Assembly: GCA_002364975.1 (NCBI GenBank)
Contig: DEYT01000170.1
Location: 563-22,595 of the forward strand
Source: Opitutia bacterium UBA3151
GTDB lineage: Bacteria; Verrucomicrobiota; Verrucomicrobiia; Opitutales; Seribacteraceae
Direction: 5' to 3'
DNA length: 22,033 bases
The notes beneath the pieces are model-generated. The model had not been told where the DNA came from and made no database searches. It saw nothing but the letters and a program-made list of their open reading frames with translations. Both the position numbers and the translations under genes were made by a program. Positions 8,169 through 15,911 of this stretch are shown here, piece by piece (position 1 is the first letter of the stretch; every line of letters starts with the position of its first letter).

Positions 8169-9372
8169 ATTTTACAAACCTTGGGAGGAAAATGGGATTT
8201 AAATCCTTTTCTGATAATCGAATCCGGTTTCCCTCTTTTACTTCAAGGTTGGCTCCAATCCTTAGGACATCTCCACGCTCCAAGAAAAGTAAGTTATTCT
8301 TCGCTTCTTCACTCATGTCACGTCTTTGGAATTCATAATAATATTCAACTCCATCGGCGGCTAGTCCCAGAAAAGAGATGGTGCCTTTTCTTTTTTTCAC
8401 GGGACTTATAATTCGGAAAAAATGAAGAGGTGGGGATTTTAATTCTGGTTTCTCTAAGCCAAGGATTGAGAACCCGAATTTGACTTCTCTAATCTCTAAA
8501 TGTAAGGGTCGGTTTATTTTCTCAACTATTTCAATGGTGGGATACCTCCTGACCTCATGGCTGAAGTACTTCGAATCATTTCTCGTCATCGGACAAGGCA
8601 AGCCATTCAGGTAAGGAGCGAAGTGAAAGAAGTTTTTCTCATCTTTGACCAAATGATCCATTATTTCATGCAAATTACGACAAATCTTTGATTCTGCAGG
8701 CTCGGTAATAATCAAACAACTACTTCTTTTTAAAACTCTGCTTGCTTGTTTTAACCATTCTACACTTTCCGATACTTTGTGTTCCTCTCTGATTTCATTG
8801 AGTGAGTAACCAAGCAAAAGAAGGTCATACCTGTACTTTTTCCTTTCCTGCATTTGGAATCGCAGGTCACCTCGCTTGGGGAAAACTTTTGAATTAGGCC
8901 AAAGGTTGTAACAAGCACGATGAAGGTCTTTTAGGTAATGTAGGCTTTTGCTGGAATAATCCCAGGCGTGAAGCTCTAATGGGTTTTGGATTCCTATGGA
9001 ACGAATCAAAGATAAACATGCTAATCCACTGGCTCCTGATCCACTCCCTAGGTCGAGAATCCGAATGGGGCCACTTTTAGGAATTGTCCATTGGCAACGA
9101 GTGAGGGTTTCTGCCACTGCAAACATTATTGCCATCCAAGTTCTTGAGAAGTAAAAATTACCATAGGCTAAGATTGATAAATCACGACTGCCATAGGATA
9201 AAGAATCAAAAGATCTTGATTTATTAAACCGATCACTTTGCTCGACAATTTCTTGCCGAAGTAAGTTTAACCGTTTTTCTTCGCCCATTTCCGGCCATTT
9301 TTCTTGTGCTTTTGACCACCACCAATTTTCAATCTCCTTCGGGAATATCGGCAACAATACGGTAGGTTTCAC
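8155..9372 (-). CDS. Rsm22-like small-ribosomal-subunit methyltransferase family protein
   Basis: A 405-residue SAM-dependent methyltransferase-fold protein with a GTG start at 9370-9372. The SAM-binding loop is ILDLGSGSGASG (residues 105-116); the acidic strand 2 end (HAWDYS) and a post-loop LLGYSLNEI motif follow. A preceding AYGNFYFSRTW stretch corresponds to the Rsm22 region that ends in a Tyr/Arg-rich helix. After the fold come APYLNGLPCPM and KYFSHEVRR, aligning with the Cys-rich APCPH..CPL..WCHF segment of Rsm22/METTL17, then a KFGFSILGL strand and a C-terminal beta domain. Only one cysteine of that segment remains, so any metal or Fe-S site is probably lost. The family acts in small ribosomal subunit biogenesis; the bacterial role is less clear. 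It lies downstream of eno on the same strand and overlaps lpoB tail to tail. Confidence 0.7.
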   Translation of the reverse strand: MKPTVLLPIFPKEIENWWWSKAQEKWPEMGEEKRLNLLRQEIVEQSDRFNKSRSFDSLSYGSRDLSILAYGNFYFSRTWMAIMFAVAETLTRCQWTIPKSGPIRILDLGSGSGASGLACLSLIRSIGIQNPLELHAWDYSSKSLHYLKDLHRACYNLWPNSKVFPKRGDLRFQMQERKKYRYDLLLLGYSLNEIREEHKVSESVEWLKQASRVLKRSSCLIITEPAESKICRNLHEIMDHLVKDEKNFFHFAPYLNGLPCPMTRNDSKYFSHEVRRYPTIEIVEKINRPLHLEIREVKFGFSILGLEKPELKSPPLHFFRIISPVKKRKGTISFLGLAADGVEYYYEFQRRDMSEEAKNNLLFLERGDVLRIGANLEVKEGNRIRLSEKDLNPIFLPRFVKSKNQ

Positions 9373-9434
9373 AAAAAACTAATCTTTCCTTGAGTGCGAA
9401 AGGATCAAACTATAATTGGAGTTCTGGGGATATC

Positions 9435-9455
9435 TCTAAAAGCTGTACTTTTAGA
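9435..9455. repeat. Perfect 8-bp inverted repeat between eno and the Rsm22-like gene
   Basis: TCTAAAAG and its exact reverse complement CTTTTAGA flank a 5-base loop (CTGTA). In the eno transcript (- strand) this would form a hairpin about 28 bases past the enolase stop codon. No T-run follows on either strand, so it is not a classical intrinsic terminator. It could mark an mRNA 3' end or a processing site separating eno from the downstream methyltransferase gene. Confidence 0.5.
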
Positions 9456-9482
9456 CCCTTGGAAAATGAAAAAGGTATCTTT

Positions 9483-10757
9483 TTACAGCTTTCCGCCGTA
9501 TACCGCTTGGTCGCCCAAAATTTCTTCGATTCTTAGCAACTGGTTATATTTACAGATACGATCCGTTCGAGAAAGAGATCCTGTTTTGATTTGGCCAGCA
9601 TTCGTAGCAACGGCAATGTCGGCAATAGTAACATCTTCAGTTTCGCCCGATCGATGGGAAATAACTGAAGTGTAGGAAGCTTCCTTAGCCATTTCAACAG
9701 CATCAAATGTCTCGGTCAATGATCCGATCTGGTTGACTTTTACAAGGATTGAATTGGCTACACCTTGATCAATTCCCTTTTTAAGAAAATCTACATTCGT
9801 TACGAACAAGTCATCACCGACCAGCTGCACCCGGTCACCAATGGAATCCGTCAATTTTTTCCAGCCAGTCCAATCATTCTCGTCACATCCATCCTCAATG
9901 GAGCGAATAGGGAATTTATTCACCAAAGTTTCATAGAAGGCAACGATTTCATCAGAATCCCTTTCCGATCCATCGCTTTTGCCAAAAATATACTTTCCTT
10001 TTTCCCGGTCAAAAAACTCCGAAGATGCTACATCAAGAGCAAATACAATTTCATCCCCAAGCTTGTATCCAGCTTTTTCAACCGCAGTACAGAGAGATTC
10101 AAGTGCAGCTTCGTTACTAGCAAGATTAGGAGCAAAACCACCTTCATCTCCTACTGCAGTTGAAAGTCCCTGATTTTTTAAGACTTTCTTAAGAGCGTGA
10201 AATATTTCGCAACCCATGCGTAGGGCTTCACGAAAGGTAGGTGCTCCCACAGGCATGATCATAAACTCTTGTACATCGATGGGTGCATCTGAGTGAGATC
10301 CGCCATTCAAGACATTCATCATGGGTACGGGCAGGACTTTTGAATTAGGTCCACCTAAGTATTTAAAGAGAGGTAAACCGGAAGCGGAAGCAGCGGCATG
10401 TGCTGTGGCCATGGATGCCCCAAGAATGGCATTGGCTCCAAGTACTGATTTATTCGGAGTTCCATCAAGGGTGAACATGGCATTGTCGACTGCAGTCTGG
10501 TCGGTCGCATCAAGCCCAACGATGGTCTCTGCGATCTTGGTGTTCACATTTTCTACTGCTTGGGCAACTCCTTTGCCGAGATAACGATTATTATCCCCGT
10601 CGCGTAGCTCGATCGCTTCATGTTCGCCGGTGCTGGCACCAGATGGTACGGCGGCTCTACCAAAAGCTCCTCCGCTTAATTCAACTTCAACTTCGACCGT
10701 GGGGTTACCTCGGGAGTCGATGATTTCTCTGCCGTGTACTTCAATGATGTGCGTCAT
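9483..10757 (-). CDS. eno: Enolase (phosphopyruvate hydratase)
   Basis: Full-length 424-residue enolase, converting 2-phosphoglycerate to phosphoenolpyruvate in glycolysis and the reverse in gluconeogenesis; cytoplasmic, Mg-dependent. All key residues are visible: Mg ligands Asp242, Glu288 and Asp315, acid/base pair Glu205 (VGDEGGFAPN) and Lys340 (LVKVNQIGS), and the mobile-loop and substrate residues of SHRSGETED (367-375). The N-terminal EIIDSRGNPTVEVEV signature gives the start, an ATG at 10755-10757 with no strong Shine-Dalgarno. It is divergent from proS and the first gene of a - strand pair with the Rsm22-like gene 110 bp downstream. Confidence 0.97.
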   Translation of the reverse strand: MTHIIEVHGREIIDSRGNPTVEVEVELSGGAFGRAAVPSGASTGEHEAIELRDGDNNRYLGKGVAQAVENVNTKIAETIVGLDATDQTAVDNAMFTLDGTPNKSVLGANAILGASMATAHAAASASGLPLFKYLGGPNSKVLPVPMMNVLNGGSHSDAPIDVQEFMIMPVGAPTFREALRMGCEIFHALKKVLKNQGLSTAVGDEGGFAPNLASNEAALESLCTAVEKAGYKLGDEIVFALDVASSEFFDREKGKYIFGKSDGSERDSDEIVAFYETLVNKFPIRSIEDGCDENDWTGWKKLTDSIGDRVQLVGDDLFVTNVDFLKKGIDQGVANSILVKVNQIGSLTETFDAVEMAKEASYTSVISHRSGETEDVTIADIAVATNAGQIKTGSLSRTDRICKYNQLLRIEEILGDQAVYGGKL

Positions 10758-10805
10758 GATTTTTGATGGAATAAATAAATTTCTGGTATAAATAAGAAGT
10801 TGCCC

Positions 10806-10833
10806 ATCATGTCTTTCAGCACAATTTTGTCAA
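10806..10833 (-). promoter_or_regulatory. Candidate sigma70-type promoter for eno
   Basis: On the - strand a perfect TTGACA (828-833 of the 10 kb block, i.e. 10828-10833) is followed after 16 bases by CATGAT (10806-10811), which matches TATAAT at four of six positions. It would start transcription near 10799, leaving a leader of about 40 bases before the eno ATG. It sits in the 164-bp eno/proS divergent region. No comparably good + strand promoter for proS was seen there. Confidence 0.35.
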
Positions 10834-10921
10834 AATCCTTCGATTCAATCTTCTTTGGTTTACTTCGCTTGTTACTCGCAATTTACCTGCCGGTTCCTTA
10901 TTACTACTTCTTTTTAAAACT

Positions 10922-12436
10922 ATGGGTAAACCAAAAAATGCAATTTCTCCTACTCGTGAGGAAAATTATCCTGAGTGGTATCAGCAGGTAGTCAAAGCTG
11001 CTGATCTTGCTGAAAATACGCCTGTCCGTGGTTGTATGGTAATCAAACCATGGGGGTATGGAATCTGGGAAAATATTCGTGACGCACTGGATGTAATGTT
11101 TAAAGAGACCGGACACAAAAATGCTTATTTTCCTTTGTTCATACCGAAGAGTTTCTTACAACGGGAAGCGGATCATGTTGATGGTTTTGCCAAAGAATGT
11201 GCAGTCGTAACACATTCTCGTCTCGAAGCGGACGCGGATGGTATTCTCCAACCAGCAGGTCAATTAGACGAACCTTTAATTGTACGGCCTACTTCTGAGA
11301 CTATTATTGGGGAACTATTTGCTCGGTGGGTTCAATCTTATCGGGATTTACCTCTATTGATTAATCAGTGGGCAAATGTGGTACGATGGGAAATGAGGCC
11401 CAGACTTTTTTTACGGACGGCCGAATTTCTCTGGCAAGAAGGCCATACCGTTCATTCGACCGCAGAGGAGGCTATTGAAGAAACACAAAAAATGCTTCGG
11501 ATTTATGCGGATTTTGCTGAGAATTGGCTTGCTATGCCGGTGCTCCAAGGAGAAAAAACGGTATCCGAGCGGTTTCCTGGTGCTGAGTCAACCTTGTGCA
11601 TAGAAGCAATGATGCAGGACCGGAAGGCATTGCAAGCCGGCACCTCTCACTTTCTTGGCCAAAATTTTTCCAAGGCATGTGGCATTAAATTCCAAGGGGT
11701 TGAAGGCAAAGAGGAACTTGGTTGGACTACCTCATGGGGAGTCTCAACTAGATTAATTGGGGGAATGATTATGACACATTCAGATGATGACGGTTTGATC
11801 GTGCCGCCAAAAGTCGCTCCAACTCATGCGGTTATCTTACCCGTTACCCCCAAAGAAGAAACCAGGGGGCAAGTCCTTGAAGCCTGTAATGAATTGGCAC
11901 GAGAACTAAGAGATAAAATTTATTCCGGTGGCTCGATTCGGGTCGATGTTGACGATCGTGATCTTAGGGGAGGAGAAAAATACTGGCAGTGGGTCAAGAA
12001 GGGAATTCCGCTCACTATCGAAGTGGGTCCCAGAGACTTAGAAAAGTCTTCGGTTTTTGTTGGTCGCCGGGATTTAGGGGTGCAACGCGAGAGTATGCAT
12101 CATAGCGAATTTGTTGAAAAGATAGTATCGATCTTGGAGGAAATTCAGCAGTCGCTTTATTCGAGAGCACTTTCATTTCGGGAGGAGAACACTTGTGAAA
12201 TCAATGATAAGAAAGAGCTATATTCTTTTTTTACTGCGCAAAATCAATCAAAGCCTGAAATTCATGGAGGGTTTGCCTTGGTGCATTGGGACCGAGACCC
12301 AAAATGGGAAGAGAGCTTAAAGAATGATCTGAAAGTTTCCATTCGCTGTATTCCAGAAGGAGCGAGTGAAGAAGGAATTTGCGTTTTTAGCGGTAAGCCA
12401 AGTCCCAGTAGGGTAGTGTTGGCAAAGTCTTACTAA
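10922..12436 (+). CDS. proS: Prolyl-tRNA synthetase, archaeal/eukaryotic (ProS type 3) form
   Basis: A 504-residue class II synthetase that charges tRNA-Pro. It belongs to the shorter archaeal/eukaryotic-like form: no large editing insertion lies between motif 2 and motif 3, and a C-terminal domain ends in the typical Tyr (AKSY). Visible elements are the proline-binding PTSE loop (residues 123-126), motif 2 around RWEMRPRLFLRTAEFLWQEG (155-174), motif 3 near GGMIMTHSDDDGL, an anticodon-binding domain from about 300, and the C-terminal domain. That domain usually carries four zinc-binding cysteines. Here WCG and CE are replaced by WDR and WE while RCIP and GIC remain, so zinc binding is doubtful. 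The start follows an A/T-rich leader with no Shine-Dalgarno. panC follows 23 bp downstream. Confidence 0.95.
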   Translation: MGKPKNAISPTREENYPEWYQQVVKAADLAENTPVRGCMVIKPWGYGIWENIRDALDVMFKETGHKNAYFPLFIPKSFLQREADHVDGFAKECAVVTHSRLEADADGILQPAGQLDEPLIVRPTSETIIGELFARWVQSYRDLPLLINQWANVVRWEMRPRLFLRTAEFLWQEGHTVHSTAEEAIEETQKMLRIYADFAENWLAMPVLQGEKTVSERFPGAESTLCIEAMMQDRKALQAGTSHFLGQNFSKACGIKFQGVEGKEELGWTTSWGVSTRLIGGMIMTHSDDDGLIVPPKVAPTHAVILPVTPKEETRGQVLEACNELARELRDKIYSGGSIRVDVDDRDLRGGEKYWQWVKKGIPLTIEVGPRDLEKSSVFVGRRDLGVQRESMHHSEFVEKIVSILEEIQQSLYSRALSFREENTCEINDKKELYSFFTAQNQSKPEIHGGFALVHWDRDPKWEESLKNDLKVSIRCIPEGASEEGICVFSGKPSPSRVVLAKSY

Positions 12437-12459
12437 TTCAAATTTTTAATCCCTTTAAA

Positions 12460-13314
12460 ATGGAAGTAATTTCCTGCCTTTCAGAAATGCAAAAAAGCTC
12501 GTTGCAATGGGAGCGCGAAGGAAAGAAAATTGGTTTTGTTCCCACAATGGGTTCTTTGCATCTGGGACATCTTTCCTTGGTCGATTTAGTTCGGGATCAG
12601 TCCGATTTAGTTATTGTTTCAATCTTTGTGAATCCGACACAGTTTGCCGAAGGAGAGGATCTGGAGAAATATCCTCGGGATCTGGAACGCGATCTACTGC
12701 TTTGTAAGGAACAAAAAGTTGACTATGTATTTACACCAAGAACAGAAGATATTTATAAGGTAAATGCCAGTACTTACATTGCAGAGAAAAGTGTTAGCGA
12801 AAAACTCTGCGGGCAATCCCGCCCCTTACATTTCAAGGGAGTTACTACAATTTGTGCTAAGCTTTTTAATCTTTGTAGGCCAACTTTTGTTGCACTTGGG
12901 CAAAAGGATGCACAACAAGTTTCGGTTCTAAAACGAATGATTGAAGATCTTCATTTTCCGATCGAAGTAATCGTAGGCCGAATTGTGAGGGAGACTGATG
13001 GATTAGCAATGAGTTCAAGAAATGTTTATCTAAATGATACCCAGCGAGAGGACGCTCGACTGATCTTTCAGGCACTGATCAAAGTAAAGAAATTAGTGGT
13101 TGAAGAAAAAACCATTAATGTGGATCGGTTGAAGGAGGAGCTTATGAAGGTTTTGCAACAGGGAAATTCCGTGAGAGTTGATTACGCTGAGGTGGTTAAC
13201 CGAAATACAATGCGAATAGAAGAAGGCAATATATCGAAAGAATCCTTACTTGTGGTTGCGGTATGGGTGGACTCGGTGCGTTTGATCGATAATATGGATT
13301 TGAGTAATGAGTAA
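12460..13314 (+). CDS. panC: Pantothenate synthetase (pantoate-beta-alanine ligase)
   Basis: A 284-residue enzyme that joins pantoate and beta-alanine with ATP to make pantothenate, the vitamin precursor of coenzyme A. The signature PTMGSLHLGH (residues 28-37) holds the nucleotidyl-transferase HxGH motif; next come VSIFVNPTQF, the YPRDLERDL segment, the FVALGQKDAQQ pocket and the GLAMSSRNVYL loop that acts like KMSKS. Length is normal for the family. It lies 23 bp after proS, and its stop overlaps the nadB start by 8 bp (stop TAA inside ATGAGTAA), so translational coupling with nadB is likely. Confidence 0.96.
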   Translation: MEVISCLSEMQKSSLQWEREGKKIGFVPTMGSLHLGHLSLVDLVRDQSDLVIVSIFVNPTQFAEGEDLEKYPRDLERDLLLCKEQKVDYVFTPRTEDIYKVNASTYIAEKSVSEKLCGQSRPLHFKGVTTICAKLFNLCRPTFVALGQKDAQQVSVLKRMIEDLHFPIEVIVGRIVRETDGLAMSSRNVYLNDTQREDARLIFQALIKVKKLVVEEKTINVDRLKEELMKVLQQGNSVRVDYAEVVNRNTMRIEEGNISKESLLVVAVWVDSVRLIDNMDLSNE

Positions 13315-14923
13315 GCGATTAAAGTCAGAATATGATTTGGTGATTGTAGGAAGTGGAATCGCAGGTCTCAGTTTTGCACTTAAAGTTGCCGAGGCAGGAT
13401 ACCGTGTTGCCATATTTACCAAAAAAGATAAAGCTGAATCCAACACCAATTATGCCCAAGGTGGGATTGCAGCGGTCACTTCAGCTGGCGATGATTTGGA
13501 AAAACATGTCGTGGACACCATGGAAGCTGGGGATGGTCTTTGTGATTCTCAAGTCGTTCGTGAGGTATTAAAAGATGGACCCGAACGGATTAAGGATTTG
13601 ATACAATTAGGCGTATCCTTTTCTAGCCTAGATGATGGTCGTATTTCATTGGGAAAAGAAGGTGGACATAGCAAAAGAAGAGTTCTCCATGTCAAGGATG
13701 TGACTGGTAAGGCGATTGAAAAGGCTTTGCTTTCCAATATAGCAAAGCAAGGGGTCACCTTATTTGAACATTTTTTTGCAATCGATTTAGTAACTTCACG
13801 AAAAGCTCGTAAGTTAGGTGTTAAAGTCGAAGGAAGTGGCGACCGAGTTATGGGACTTTATCTGTACGATGCGAATAAGGAAAGGGTGGTTACGGTTGCT
13901 GCTCCGATTGTTCTTCTTGCCACTGGGGGTGCGGGACAAACTTATTTGTATACTACAAATCCTTCGATTGCTACAGGAGATGGAGTTGCAATGGCATCAA
14001 GAGCCGGGCTGCCGGCAATGAATTTGGAATTTATTCAATTTCACCCAACCACACTCCACTCGCAGTGTGGAGATCGCTTTCTCATCACTGAGGCTGTCCG
14101 GGGGGAAGGAGTAAAATTGATTGATTCGAAAAGAAAACCCTTTCTAAAAAAATACCACCCTTTGGCTGACCTTGCTCCCCGAGATGTGGTAGCCCGTGCA
14201 ATCGACCGGGAAATGAAACGTTCGGGTGCCCCTTTTGTTAGGCTGGATACGCCAAGAATGAAGGGCAGCTTTCCAAAGCGATTTCCCAATGTCTATGAAA
14301 ATTGTCTAAAACAAGGAGTGGATGCGGTAATCGATCCGATTCCCGTTGTGCCAGCTGCTCATTATTCTTGTGGCGGAATCCCAACTGAGATCGATTGCTC
14401 TACAAAACTAAAGGGGCTTTTTGCTTGTGGAGAAGTCGCTTGTACCGGTTTGCATGGAGCGAACCGTTTGGCAAGTAATTCCCTGCTCGAGGCTGTGGTG
14501 ATGGCACATCGTGGTGCAGAAGCAGTCTGTTCCTTTCTCCAAGACCGCAAGAAAGAAAAGGTTTTCTTACCCGAATGGGTGGACGGTGATGTGCCTGCTT
14601 CGGATGAGAGGGTGGTTCTTTCCCACAACTTAGATGAGCTTAAGCGCACCATGTGGGATTATGTCGGCATTGTACGATCCACTAAACGGCTTGAGCGTGC
14701 CCGTTCTCGTTTACGAAACCTCGAAAGAGAAATCAACGAATACTACTGGAATGCCAAGGTAGATTTATCTCTCCTGGAGGTCAGAAACCTTGTTTGTGTT
14801 GCTGAATTAATTGTTCGTTCAGCTCTCAAAAGAAAAGAGAGCCGAGGGCTGCATTACACACTGGATTATCCGCATTTGGCCGAAGAGGCTGAAAATACTC
14901 TGGTTCCTCCTCTCCGAAGATAA
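13307..14923 (+). CDS. nadB: L-aspartate oxidase
   Basis: A 538-residue flavoprotein catalysing the first step of de novo NAD synthesis, oxidising L-aspartate to iminoaspartate for quinolinate synthase. The FAD dinucleotide-binding motif is VIVGSGIAGLS (12-22). The SNTNYAQGGIAAV segment, the EFIQFHPTTLH active-site stretch, the EAVRGEGVKLID loop and GEVACTGLHGANRLASNSLLE are all diagnostic of NadB rather than of SdhA/FrdA, and no iron-sulfur subunit gene is adjacent. A C-terminal helical domain completes the protein. nadA and nadC are not in the window. The start overlaps the end of panC by 8 bp; the next gene begins 6 bp after its stop. Confidence 0.95.
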   Translation: MSKRLKSEYDLVIVGSGIAGLSFALKVAEAGYRVAIFTKKDKAESNTNYAQGGIAAVTSAGDDLEKHVVDTMEAGDGLCDSQVVREVLKDGPERIKDLIQLGVSFSSLDDGRISLGKEGGHSKRRVLHVKDVTGKAIEKALLSNIAKQGVTLFEHFFAIDLVTSRKARKLGVKVEGSGDRVMGLYLYDANKERVVTVAAPIVLLATGGAGQTYLYTTNPSIATGDGVAMASRAGLPAMNLEFIQFHPTTLHSQCGDRFLITEAVRGEGVKLIDSKRKPFLKKYHPLADLAPRDVVARAIDREMKRSGAPFVRLDTPRMKGSFPKRFPNVYENCLKQGVDAVIDPIPVVPAAHYSCGGIPTEIDCSTKLKGLFACGEVACTGLHGANRLASNSLLEAVVMAHRGAEAVCSFLQDRKKEKVFLPEWVDGDVPASDERVVLSHNLDELKRTMWDYVGIVRSTKRLERARSRLRNLEREINEYYWNAKVDLSLLEVRNLVCVAELIVRSALKRKESRGLHYTLDYPHLAEEAENTLVPPLRR

Positions 14924-14929
14924 CCAATC

Positions 14930-15892
14930 ATGAAGGGAGTTGGTAAAGTCGCGATGGTCGGTCCAGGAGCGGTGGGTGGTTATTATGGCAGTAGGTTAGC
15001 TTTAGCAGGGCAAGAGATCCATTTCCTCTTTCGTAGCTCTTACCATGACATTCTGAGAGAGGGCTTGTGGTTGGTACATCATGAAGAAAAAAGAAGAAAG
15101 GAAAAGGTTGAGTCTTTGCACGCACATTGTCATGCTCATGAAATCGGTCCTTGTGATTGGGTCGTAGTTGCAAGTAAGACAACTGCGAACCAAGACCTTG
15201 CGGAGATCATTGCTCCATTGATTGGTAATGAAACTCGTTTGCTCACATTGCAAAATGGAATGGGCAATGTTGAAAATCTTGCTGATTGTTTTGGAGCAGA
15301 ACGAACCATATTGGCTGGTCTTTGCTTCACCTGTATCAATCGAACATCACCCCATATAATTGAAAGCTTGCTACCCGGTTATGTTCAGTTTGGGCAATTC
15401 AACCAGCACATCAACCAAGATGCTTCTGACATGATTCAGGCTTTTGAAACTGCTGGTGTAAAAATTCGGGTTGCAGAATTTTTAGATGAAGCACTTTGGC
15501 GAAAACTTTGTTGGAATATTCCCTTCAATGGACTTTCCATTGTAGCCGGTGGCATAACCACCGACCAAATACTTACTGATCCCCAACTAAGAAAAAGGGC
15601 CCGTGATTTGATGATTGAAGTGCAGTTTGGGGCAAAAGCTTTTGGGATTGATATTGAAACTTCTTTTCTAAACCGACAATTCGAACTTACTGAACCGATG
15701 GGAGCATATAAACCATCCAGTCTGATCGACTTTCTTGCTGGTAAGCCGGTCGAGGTAGATTCAATTTGGGGAGAGGCTCTGTTTCGAGGTCGATCAAAGG
15801 GAGTCCAAATGCCTGAATTGGAAAACTTATACACTCAATTAAAAAATAGCACGGTCGCTTCAGATCTTCCATTAAAGGATATCTCGATCTAG
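14930..15892 (+). CDS. panE: 2-dehydropantoate 2-reductase (ketopantoate reductase, ApbA/PanE family)
   Basis: A 320-residue NADPH-dependent reductase expected to make pantoate, the substrate of PanC encoded two genes upstream. The N-terminal Rossmann motif is MVGPGAVGGYYG (9-20). Further family marks are ASKTT (81-85), LQNGMGN (107-113) and the catalytic-lysine helix EALWRKLCWNIPFN (187-200, Lys192, Asn196), then the pantoate-binding PSSLIDFLAGKPVEVD region. Many family members act on other 2-ketoacids, but the linkage with panC supports the pantothenate role. It is the last gene of the proS-panC-nadB-panE series and converges on the secreted Trp-repeat gene across a 19-bp gap with no obvious terminator hairpin. 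Confidence 0.85.
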   Translation: MKGVGKVAMVGPGAVGGYYGSRLALAGQEIHFLFRSSYHDILREGLWLVHHEEKRRKEKVESLHAHCHAHEIGPCDWVVVASKTTANQDLAEIIAPLIGNETRLLTLQNGMGNVENLADCFGAERTILAGLCFTCINRTSPHIIESLLPGYVQFGQFNQHINQDASDMIQAFETAGVKIRVAEFLDEALWRKLCWNIPFNGLSIVAGGITTDQILTDPQLRKRARDLMIEVQFGAKAFGIDIETSFLNRQFELTEPMGAYKPSSLIDFLAGKPVEVDSIWGEALFRGRSKGVQMPELENLYTQLKNSTVASDLPLKDISI

Positions 15893-15911
15893 ACACTGCT
15901 ATTTCTTGTGA

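Noticed and set aside
9394..10584. + strand ORFs at 9394-9675, 9765-10163 and 10321-10584
   Set aside because: All but the start of the first lie antisense to enolase, whose frame is fully supported. They are shadows.
10800..10991. Small + strand ORF (63 codons, hydrophobic) between eno and proS
   Set aside because: It needs a TTG start, has no ribosome-binding site and overlaps the well-supported proS start by 70 bases in another frame. Its hydrophobic look comes from T-rich DNA.
13307..14923. Succinate dehydrogenase/fumarate reductase flavoprotein instead of NadB
   Set aside because: Length, the SNTNYAQGG segment and the absence of sdhB/sdhC neighbours fit aspartate oxidase, and it is coupled to panC.
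15893..15911. Terminator between panE and the convergent Trp-repeat gene
   Set aside because: The 19-bp gap has no inverted repeat or T-run.
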